A stretch of 64,000 nucleotides of DNA, from positions 1,550,001 through 1,614,000 of the forward strand of contig NC_015416.1 in the NCBI RefSeq assembly GCF_000204415.1, given 5' to 3'. A program made the translations under genes and the position numbers. Positions 42,701 through 49,887 of the stretch are shown here, in pieces (position 1 is the first letter of the stretch; the number at the start of each line of letters is the position of its first letter). Source of the DNA: Methanothrix soehngenii GP6 (lineage in GTDB: Archaea > Halobacteriota > Methanosarcinia > Methanotrichales > Methanotrichaceae). The notes under the pieces were generated by a model. It searched no databases and was not told the DNA's origin. It worked only from the letters and a program-made list of their open reading frames with translations.

Positions 42701-42836
42701 CAATCTGAAGACATGTAATCCAGTGCCGAATGCAGTCTCTTCATATTGTAAACCTTCTCAATGAAATGCCAGACGTTTTCATAGGCATCTTCAAATGTTC
42801 CGTATTCATTAGGATATACCTCCTCGACCTTTAGAT
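42701..42836 (-). mobile_element. IS3-family relic (3' end of orfB)
   Basis: Minus-strand translation gives LKVEEVYPNEYGTFEDAYEN, then VWHFIEKVYNMKRLHSALDY, the C-terminal end of an IS3 OrfB. About 100 bases are nearly identical to the relic at 7781-7882 and more distant from the intact IS at 9949. The terminal repeat is lost. It sits in the 5' region of the next secreted-protein gene. Confidence 0.8.
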
Positions 42837-42878
42837 GCGAGCCTCGACTGCCATAAGGTTTAAATCCTAAATCAGCAA

Positions 42879-43799
42879 ATGAAACCCACAATGAAATCTT
42901 TGCTGGTTATCCTCACCGTGCTTTTTATCTTCTCATCTATTGGAATAGGTTATGTGATAACAGGTGGAGATGTCGTCGAAGTACATGGTCAGGGCACTAA
43001 CTCAACAGGAACAGGAAATCCCCCTACCTATGATATTAGCTACTCGTCTCTAACGCCCAGAGATCCCAGCCAGTATAGAAGTCCTGCGTCTAATTTTACA
43101 CCACCTAATCCAGTAAATAACAATAGTACCGGACTGGGACTGAATTGGAGTGCTAATAGAAATTCTTATCCAATTATTTTTGATAGCCGGTCGAGCGTTA
43201 GTGGAACTGGTCGTTTCTCAACCTATCGTGCAATGGAGGAAAAAACAGGGGTGGCAGCAAAGCAAGTATCCAGCGCAAATTATGGAGTTGCAAGCCTTTC
43301 AAGTTGGATAACACTTACAAGCGATGTAATAAATAATACAATAGATTATGCTAACATTAGTAACCATACATATATAACAATAGATGAGGTGAAGCCGACA
43401 TACATTATATCTTTTGATAACACACAATTTTCTGGAGTATTATTCCGAGAGCGTGAGTCGTATTCGAATAATGGAGACCTAATAGAGAGCAAAATAACTT
43501 CTGGGCAAATAGCTAAGGAATCCCGCCTCATAAATGGCCTGGATAATGCCTTTTTCAGAGGGGATATTACCAAAAATCGAACTATTGTTAGAGGTCTATT
43601 TAACAAGACTATGGATTATAGCCTGGCAGCAAATTACGTTGGAGTATTAAGCTTAAGCAGCAGGTCCGGTGGATCAAACCATGCTGAAGTTACTCAGGAA
43701 TATGTTGGCATAATGAATTTGAGTTCTCATCAACGGATTCAAGAGATATTTAAGCGCATAAACGAAACAGATAGCTGGCTTAATTGCTGTCATCCATAA
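42879..43799 (+). CDS. Secreted protein of unknown function
   Basis: 306 residues (ATG 42891 is an alternative start). The signal peptide is KSLLVILTVLFIFSSIGIGY. A Pro/Asn/Ser/Thr-rich stretch with many N-x-S/T sequons runs to ~90, then a beta-rich body with similar-length strands. Third member of the secreted-protein group; no recognisable domain. The upstream region has been partly replaced by the IS3 relic, so its promoter may be compromised. Confidence 0.65.
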   Translation: MKPTMKSLLVILTVLFIFSSIGIGYVITGGDVVEVHGQGTNSTGTGNPPTYDISYSSLTPRDPSQYRSPASNFTPPNPVNNNSTGLGLNWSANRNSYPIIFDSRSSVSGTGRFSTYRAMEEKTGVAAKQVSSANYGVASLSSWITLTSDVINNTIDYANISNHTYITIDEVKPTYIISFDNTQFSGVLFRERESYSNNGDLIESKITSGQIAKESRLINGLDNAFFRGDITKNRTIVRGLFNKTMDYSLAANYVGVLSLSSRSGGSNHAEVTQEYVGIMNLSSHQRIQEIFKRINETDSWLNCCHP

Positions 43800-43904
43800 G
43801 ACTATACGCTCCTTGGGCGCTGCTGCTTATGTTGACCAAATGAGTGAAGTGAAGCGGGGACGGGGCAGCTGCGCAGCAAGATGGGCGGCCTTATATACTT
43901 TCAT

Positions 43905-44240
43905 TGAATTGATCGATTCGCATAGATGGCACGCCTCATCCCGGACCGCTCCGCTGCTACTTCTCCATCGCCCTCTGCATCGTCCTTGCCACATTCGCCC
44001 CGCCATCCTCTCTTGCACCATAGCTGAAAGTGCCGTCGCACGCGCCCGGGAGTACTCATCCACCTGCTAGACCAGCCCCTCGTATCCCACATTCATGAGA
44101 ATGAGGCCCACCGCAGGCGCCGTGGGCGCGCCGTGGTTCCGCTCAGGCCGCAGAAGGTCTGAGAACCAGCTCTTCACCGTATCCACCTTGGCAGAGGAGA
44201 AGTTTCGAAAGTCGTGCTCGCCTAAAAGCAATAGGCATTT
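43905..44240 (-). pseudogene. truA: Decayed tRNA pseudouridine synthase (TruA-like) C-terminus
   Basis: Minus-strand translation gives LLLLGEHDFRNFSSAKVDTV, then GLILMNVGYEGLV, a TAG, and QVDEYSRARATALSAM. These align with the LxGxHDFxxF motif, the GLxLxxVxYxG strand and the C-terminal helix of archaeal TruA. Segments between them are missing and frame is lost later. The gene cannot be functional. GC-rich compared with its AT-rich neighbours. Confidence 0.55.
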
Positions 44241-44418
44241 ATCTTTGAATGAGTGAGCAGAATCAGGATATACAGCAATTATGGCAAGCTATCCATTCCT
44301 CTCCGGCTGGTTTATATAAAAGGTATTTATCAATGGAAGAAATGTAGAACAAGTAATTATATGGTGCAAGGCGAGTATGAAGAAAAATATGGTACACTAA
44401 TTCAGGAAATGAATCGAT
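44241..44418 (+). other. Intergenic stretch before the coiled-coil/GT genes
   Basis: AT-rich. TGGTTTATATAAAAGG near 44307-44322 is a good TATA candidate. A frame encoding QGEYEEKYGTLIQEMNRYDW runs out of register with the next gene and may be its original N-terminus, separated by a frameshift near 44430. Confidence 0.4.
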
Positions 44419-44964
44419 ATGATTGGTGCTGGAACGCGCTATGGCAAGCAATTATCTTCGCTTACGGTTCGTGCAGACACGTTTAGGCGATGCATTAAAG
44501 AAAGAGACAAACGCATCAGTGAGCTAGAGGATCTGCTCAGAAGTTCAAACGAGAGGGCAGATGAACTGGAACGCATGATAGTTGACATGCAACAAAGCCT
44601 TTTATGGCAGCTACTGATTAGATATCAGTCTGGCTTTGTGGAGAGGGTGTTACCACTTGGCACAGGGAGGAGAGAAAAGTACGATTTAGCCCAGAAAGGT
44701 GGAAGGATTCTGTTCAATAAGGGATGGAGAGACTTTTGCAGGAGTCTCATTAATCCTCGCGGTACGCGGAGCTGTTTTGATTCGGAAAATTCAAGGAAAG
44801 AAGCCTCTTCGCTTAATGAGAGAAACTGGCAAGCCAAATATAATTATAAAAATTATGGTGGAAAAAAGTTTATTCTCTTGAAAAATGCTGAAATCAGAGC
44901 TGATAAGGATGCAGTGAAGACCGAATTAGAGAATATACTTAAAAAATTAAATGGCGAGATCTGA
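44419..44964 (+). CDS. Coiled-coil / linker protein of the glycosyltransferase locus
   Basis: 181 residues. A charged helical segment (DKRISELEDLLRSSNERADE) is followed by LLWQLLIRYQSGFVERVLPL and YDLAQKGGRILFNKGW. That linker matches the one between the domains of the large glycosyltransferase at 1-2542 (WIITNRF...VIERALP...WYDLGLKAMRIL). So this is probably a detached or split N-terminal part of the multidomain transferase that follows. Its start may be displaced by a frameshift near 44430. Confidence 0.55.
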   Translation: MIGAGTRYGKQLSSLTVRADTFRRCIKERDKRISELEDLLRSSNERADELERMIVDMQQSLLWQLLIRYQSGFVERVLPLGTGRREKYDLAQKGGRILFNKGWRDFCRSLINPRGTRSCFDSENSRKEASSLNERNWQAKYNYKNYGGKKFILLKNAEIRADKDAVKTELENILKKLNGEI

Positions 44965-44965
44965 T

Positions 44966-47071
44966 ATGGAAAAGCTTGTATCGATAATTGCCGTCAATTA
45001 TAATGGGAAAGATTATATAGAAGATTTTTGTAATTCTATATTAAATACAAACATAGATGATTTTACTTGTGAGATTATTATCGTAGATAATTTATCTAAA
45101 GATGATTCTGTGAATTTTTTGGAAGCAAACTATCCAAAGATAAAAGTTATAAAGAATAATATAAAAAATTATGCGAAGGCAATAAACCTTGGCATCAAGA
45201 ATGCAAAGGGACAGTACATTGCTATCCTGAATAGTGATATCGTCGTTGAAAATAACTGGCTGAAAGGGCTCGTGGATATAATAGACCAAGATGAAAAGAT
45301 TGGGGTTGTACAGAGCAAAATGCTTTTTTCAGATGAAGAGATGATTGAGAGTGCAGGTGTGGAGGATGCAGAGGATTTTTATTTTAGCGATATAGGATTT
45401 GGAGACAGGAATTTTGCCAAATATAATGAAATACGAGAGCTTGACTATTTTGCTGGCGCGTCCTTCTTATTGAAGAGAAAATGCGCGGATGAAGTGGGGA
45501 GGTTTGATGAGGATTTTTTGATGTATATGGAGAACGTAGATTATAGTATTAGATGCAAAGATTTAGGATGGAAAATAATTTATTCTCCGAATAGCGTGGT
45601 TTATAGCAAATGCCATAGCATTGCGTCATCTACCATGGGGAACTATCTCCGATCGAGAAACAGATTGCTCCTTATGGGTAAACATTTTCCACAAAAATTA
45701 GCAGAAAGTATCGAGACGTCTCATTTTTATATTAAAAGAGAGCATGAGAGTCTATATCACTCCTTGATTCAGGCGGTAAAAAAGGTAGCAGAAAATAACG
45801 ACACAAAAACTGTCAATCGAACCCTAAAAGAGTTAGCTGATGTTATACCCGAGATTTTTGGAGCGCGAAAAGCCATAAACTTTTTTTCCCAGCTCGAAGT
45901 TGCATTGGATTTGAGGAAAATTAGGGTGGGAATTTATGACCATGCGTTTCATTTTGCAGGGGGGGGCCAGAGATACGTAGCAGAGCTCGCACAGATACTT
46001 CAAGATAGATATGATATTACATACATCGTCAATAAAGATATCAGCCTGGAAAACTACCGCGAATGGTTCGACATTGACCTATCCAAATGCAAGCTAAAGA
46101 TAATAAAAATACCCTTTTTCGAGGAAAGAGGTATCTACATCATAGATGAATGCATGATAGTTCATCAAAACGAAAATCCTTTCGATGTTATAAAAAATGA
46201 AAGTATTAATTATGATATATTCATAAACGCAAATATGCTTACAAAAGTGAGACCTTTATCCAGCCTATCTGCATTTATATGTCACTTTCCAGATAAAGAT
46301 ATGGGTAGATTTTTCAACGTAGATAGATATGACTATGTGATTACAAATAGCAACTATACCACTCATTGGCTAAAGCAAAAATGGGGACTTGACTGCACAT
46401 TGCGCCTGTATCCACCAGTCAACATGTTCAATGATACAAGTGACCTTGGTGAGAAAGATAAAATGATTCTGTCTGTGGCCAGATTTGAGACAGGCGGAAG
46501 CAAAAAGCAGTTGGAAATGATTGAAACATTCGTAGACCTATGCAAAAAAGATAAACGTATAAAAAAGGAATGGAAACTGATCCTGGCTGGCGGTACGCCC
46601 AAAATAAATCCGTACTATGATAAAGTCAGGAAAAAGGCGAAAAGAATTAGTAATATCGAAATTGCTACAAATTTAAATAATTATGAAATTAAACAATTGT
46701 ATAGCAACGCATCCATCTTCTGGCACGCGTGTGGTCTTGATGAAATTGACCCTCGCCTGATAGAGCACTTTGGCATGACTACAGTGGAAGCGATGCAAAA
46801 TTATTGTGTGCCGGTTGTAATCGATGGCGGAGGGCAGAGGGAAATTGTCGAGCATGGAATCAGCGGGTTTAGGTTTACATCAAAAGAGGAGCTTAAGTCT
46901 TATACATTGAAGCTGATCAACGACGATTATCTCCGCGAGAAGATGGCAAAAAATGCGTATAATAGAAGTAAAAAATTCACCAAGGAGGAATTTGAGAAGA
47001 AAGCTTTAGAGTTCTTCTCAGACATCGAGAATAGATTGAGGGGCGGAGAGCCCATGGAAGTCAATCGTTAA
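44966..47071 (+). CDS. Bifunctional GT2 + GT4 glycosyltransferase
   Basis: About 701 residues (ATG 44951 possible, overlapping the previous gene). The N-terminal GT2 domain of rhamnosyltransferase type (VSIIAVNYNGKDYIEDFCNS, AILNSDIVVENNWL, FDEDFLMYMENVDYSIR) covers ~1-270. A C-terminal GT4 domain (~320-690) begins VGIYDHAFHFAGGGQRYVAE and has the donor motifs LAGGTP and HFGMTTVEAMQNYCVPVVID. Likely adds two successive sugars to one chain. AT-rich. It follows the linker protein directly. Confidence 0.88.
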   Translation: MEKLVSIIAVNYNGKDYIEDFCNSILNTNIDDFTCEIIIVDNLSKDDSVNFLEANYPKIKVIKNNIKNYAKAINLGIKNAKGQYIAILNSDIVVENNWLKGLVDIIDQDEKIGVVQSKMLFSDEEMIESAGVEDAEDFYFSDIGFGDRNFAKYNEIRELDYFAGASFLLKRKCADEVGRFDEDFLMYMENVDYSIRCKDLGWKIIYSPNSVVYSKCHSIASSTMGNYLRSRNRLLLMGKHFPQKLAESIETSHFYIKREHESLYHSLIQAVKKVAENNDTKTVNRTLKELADVIPEIFGARKAINFFSQLEVALDLRKIRVGIYDHAFHFAGGGQRYVAELAQILQDRYDITYIVNKDISLENYREWFDIDLSKCKLKIIKIPFFEERGIYIIDECMIVHQNENPFDVIKNESINYDIFINANMLTKVRPLSSLSAFICHFPDKDMGRFFNVDRYDYVITNSNYTTHWLKQKWGLDCTLRLYPPVNMFNDTSDLGEKDKMILSVARFETGGSKKQLEMIETFVDLCKKDKRIKKEWKLILAGGTPKINPYYDKVRKKAKRISNIEIATNLNNYEIKQLYSNASIFWHACGLDEIDPRLIEHFGMTTVEAMQNYCVPVVIDGGGQREIVEHGISGFRFTSKEELKSYTLKLINDDYLREKMAKNAYNRSKKFTKEEFEKKALEFFSDIENRLRGGEPMEVNR

Positions 47072-47298
47072 GCTTGCCATCTGTCATCAAGATACAAAAG
47101 CTCCTTCGGGCCCCGGTAGCATCCAGCACCAGCCTGCTAAAAACTTAATAATACTGCATAACATTTCTGCGTGGGTATAAACACCAATTTTAAATACCCC
47201 CTGGAGTAATTCACTTGCGCTTCAAAGATAATTGCATAAATATGAAATCATAAAATATTGCTTCAATATAAAGTAATGTTTCCGGGGGCAAATCTACG
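47072..47298 (+). other. Intergenic stretch upstream of the SDR epimerase
   Basis: No gene recognised. TTTTAAATACCCC near 47188-47200 is a TATA candidate, giving a leader of roughly 75 bases. Confidence 0.35.
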
Positions 47299-48198
47299 AT
47301 GAGCATATTAGTCACAGGAGGCGCAGGCTTCATAGGTTCTAATCTGACAGAAGATCTCTTGGCGTCGGGAGAAGAGGTGGTTGTCTTAGACAACATGCAC
47401 ACAGGCAGCAAAACCAATCTGGATGATTTGGATGGTCGCCTGAAGGTAGTTCAAGCAAGCTGCAACCAAATTCCCCGCCTGGACCTGAATCCGGAAGAGA
47501 TCTACCATCTGGGAATACCATCTTCATCCCCCATGTATAAGAAAGATCCCTTCTTGGTTGGTGAAGCGATCAATGGAACTACTGCTATCTTTGAGTTGGC
47601 CCGCAGGACGGGTGCTAGAGTTATCTACGCATCGTCCTCATCCCTCTACAACGGCCTTCTTCCTCCCCACCGTGAGGATATGGTCATTGGGGTGACCGAC
47701 TACTACACTGAGGCCCGGCTGGCAATAGAGAGGATAGCAGAGCTCTACAAGCGACTCTTCGATGTTAACTCTGTGGGCATGAGGTTCTTCTCTGTATATG
47801 GACCAAAGGAGAGGACCAAAAAGCAGTACGCCAACATGGTCACTCAGTTCCTGTGGGAGATGCAGGAGGGCCGGTCCCCAGTGATATTCGGAGATGGGTC
47901 CCAGACCCGAGACTTCACCTACGTCAAAGACATTGTAAGAGCCCTTCAACTGGCCATGGACTCAAATTATCACGGAGTTCTCAACGCAGGAACTGGGAAG
48001 GCATATAGCTTCAACGAAGTAATAAGAATGCTAAACCAGAAGCTTGAGTCTGCCATAAAGCCCAAGTATACGGAAAACCCGATTAAAAATTACGTGCGTC
48101 ATACGCTGGCTGATACGTCCAAGTGCAGAGAGATCCTGAAGTTTGAGGCACAATTTACGTTGGAAGAAGGGATAAGCAAGCTGGTGGATTATTATTGA
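47299..48198 (+). CDS. NAD-dependent nucleotide-sugar epimerase/dehydratase, YxxxR active site
   Basis: 299 residues. The Rossmann motif TGGAGFIGSNL is intact, with SSSSLYNG and RFFSVYGPKER. At the catalytic position the sequence is DYYTEARLAIERI, giving Y-x-x-x-R instead of YxxxK. Other SDR landmarks are normal and the length is only slightly short. Presumably an NDP-sugar 4-epimerase or a relative with an Arg-type active site. Starts 3.6 kb after the AT-rich GT genes but itself has average GC. Confidence 0.82.
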   Translation: MSILVTGGAGFIGSNLTEDLLASGEEVVVLDNMHTGSKTNLDDLDGRLKVVQASCNQIPRLDLNPEEIYHLGIPSSSPMYKKDPFLVGEAINGTTAIFELARRTGARVIYASSSSLYNGLLPPHREDMVIGVTDYYTEARLAIERIAELYKRLFDVNSVGMRFFSVYGPKERTKKQYANMVTQFLWEMQEGRSPVIFGDGSQTRDFTYVKDIVRALQLAMDSNYHGVLNAGTGKAYSFNEVIRMLNQKLESAIKPKYTENPIKNYVRHTLADTSKCREILKFEAQFTLEEGISKLVDYY

Positions 48199-48207
48199 GG
48201 ATTGGAT

Positions 48208-48722
48208 ATGTGTTTAAATAATAAAAATATTTTGATAACTGGTATCAGCGGATTCGTCGGGTCCTATATAGCCAAAACACTCATTGATCAAGGGGCAAAA
48301 GTCTATGGGGTTTTAAGACGAAGGGCAGATGGGCGCTGTGCCGAACAACCTGAAAAGGCTTGGCATAGCCCGCGGGGTTCACCTCCTGGTGGGGGATCTT
48401 GAAAATATATCCCGCCTAGGGAGCGCGTTTTCTGTCAGCCGCCCGGATCGGCATACGCTTCGAGAAGACTAAGGTCGATGACATGATGCTTCGCGGAAAT
48501 CTTGAGTTCACGCTGGAGGACGGTGGTATCGTGGCTTATGCGGATTCAAAGAGAATAAAAGCAGCCTTTGATCCTAATAGATTCAGGCCAGCAGAGGTTC
48601 CGATTCTCCTATCGGACACTACGAAGATCGAGAAGCTAGGATTCAATGCGAAGTGCAGCCAAAAAGAGGTTGTGAACGACCAGCTAAACCATTACCTATC
48701 TGAGAAGGAGCGCAAGGGCTAG
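48208..48722 (+). pseudogene. GDP-mannose 4,6-dehydratase-like gene with internal deletion
   Basis: The N-terminus is clear (NKNILITGISGFVGSYIAKT, VYGVLRR). The frame then shifts near 48330 and continues AVPNNLKRLGIARGVHLLVG, DLENISRLGSAF. At ~48440 it jumps to the C-terminal end of the same family (EFTLEDGGIVAYADSKR, DPNRFRPAEVPILLSDTTKI). About 150-200 central residues, including YxxxK, are gone. Not functional. It begins right after the intact epimerase gene and may once have been its partner. Confidence 0.75.
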
Positions 48723-49545
48723 ACGTTGAAGATCGCTATTATAGCTTGCATCGGGGATAATGGGCATACGTATTCAACATAAGTTTGAATCAACTTAACC
48801 TGTTCTAACTTCATTCGGCAGCGCCTTGGATGCCCCGCAGCTTCCTGCGAGGGTGCGCCGCCGCAGTTCCACTGCTGGATCACGGGTTTCTGCGGACGAA
48901 TCTTGCGAGCTATTTGGTTCTTCGCTGAATTATGTGGGTGAGTTCAGACAGAGAATATGGCCTCTGTTCCTCTGTGTCTCTGCCGTTGGGTCAGAACATA
49001 GCGGTTAACTACAGAGGAACGGAGACACAGAGAAATTCCGATTCAAGTTCACCCATACAAAATGGCGAGGAGCCATTCATTTCCTGCTCTTTCTGATGTC
49101 CGTCGCGCACGCATCCCTGTCCTTCAAATTCGCGCCACGGGCCAGATCGCACCTTGACCGGGCCGAGCTAAGCCCCCAATAGCGAAGCTCTGAGGTTTCA
49201 CAGATTTCTCTCTACCTGGCGGCCTGCCTTGCGTGGAGATCTTGACGCCGTTGTTGCCAAGTCTTTCCACTTGACTCAGACCATTCCCTTGCGGGAATCA
49301 TGCTACGCAAAGCGATTGTCTTTCGTTCACCGTCTTTCTCCTGGTAGATCCAGGAGTGCCCTACCTCATAGAGGCGAAAGACTGTTTCCTAGACAATTGC
49401 TCATAGCCAGACTTCTAGATTTAGATGAAGACGTGAAAAAGTAATCATGCAAGGGGTACGATTCATCTCACCCCCCCGAAGGAGGTGGGTCTTCTCTACC
49501 CCTTGACCCCAACGTTATAAACCCCTGTTGCGCATACCTCCCTTC
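48723..49545. other. Long intergenic region without a recognised gene; two hairpins
   Basis: I find no supported coding gene in 820 bases. A hairpin formed by CTCTGTGTCTC (48970-48980) and GAGACACAGAG (49022-49032) lies in the first half. A nested hairpin lies at 49450-49505, listed separately. The region marks the change from the accessory island to the housekeeping segment and may be the remains of one or more mobile elements. Confidence 0.5.
49450..49505. repeat. Nested hairpin, possible IS200/IS605-type end or terminator
   Basis: The outer arms CAAGGGGTA (49450-49458) and TACCCCTTG (49497-49505) are exact reverse complements. Inside them CACC (49469-49472) and GGTG (49484-49487) extend to an imperfect stem, CACCCCC with GGAGGTG. 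Subterminal hairpins of this form are typical of IS200/IS605 ends, but no tnpA or tnpB remains, so origin is uncertain. Confidence 0.6.
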
Positions 49546-49887
49546 ATGAGCGATACAGAGGCAAAGTCCAGCATCGGCCCGGGCATGGGCCTGATCCATC
49601 TGGAGACCGGGGTGCAGATCATCATCCCCGCCCAGATCGAGCCGGAGAGGATTGTGGCAGCAATAGAAGCTCTACTGGCTGCAGTCAAGGACAATATGAG
49701 CGAGGGCATAGGCTGCTCGGATATCGCCTGGATGACCTCCTCGGATGTCAATGCCATGCTCCTGGTGAGCACTGATATGGAGGAGGGGCCAGCAGGCGCA
49801 GTTTCCGCCCTTCATGCCGCAGCGGAGGCCTTCTCCGAAAGGTCCGGTCGGGTGATATCGCAGATGGAGGCAGATTCCGGGGAATGA
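49546..49887 (+). CDS. Small conserved-looking protein of unknown function
   Basis: 113 residues from ATG 49546 (a TTG start at 49528 is less likely). Soluble, acidic and helix-rich: LETGVQIIIPAQIEPERIVA, SDIAWMTSSDVNAMLLVSTD. No family recognised. Its stop overlaps the NAD synthetase ATG (GAATGA), so it is translationally coupled to it; a link to NAD metabolism is only suggested by this. Confidence 0.7.
   Translation: MSDTEAKSSIGPGMGLIHLETGVQIIIPAQIEPERIVAAIEALLAAVKDNMSEGIGCSDIAWMTSSDVNAMLLVSTDMEEGPAGAVSALHAAAEAFSERSGRVISQMEADSGE

Noticed and set aside
48826-49008. Possible TnpB C-terminus in the boundary region
   Set aside because: Arg/Ser-rich translation only; no zinc-finger Cys pairs or RuvC motifs, so no call made beyond the hairpin.
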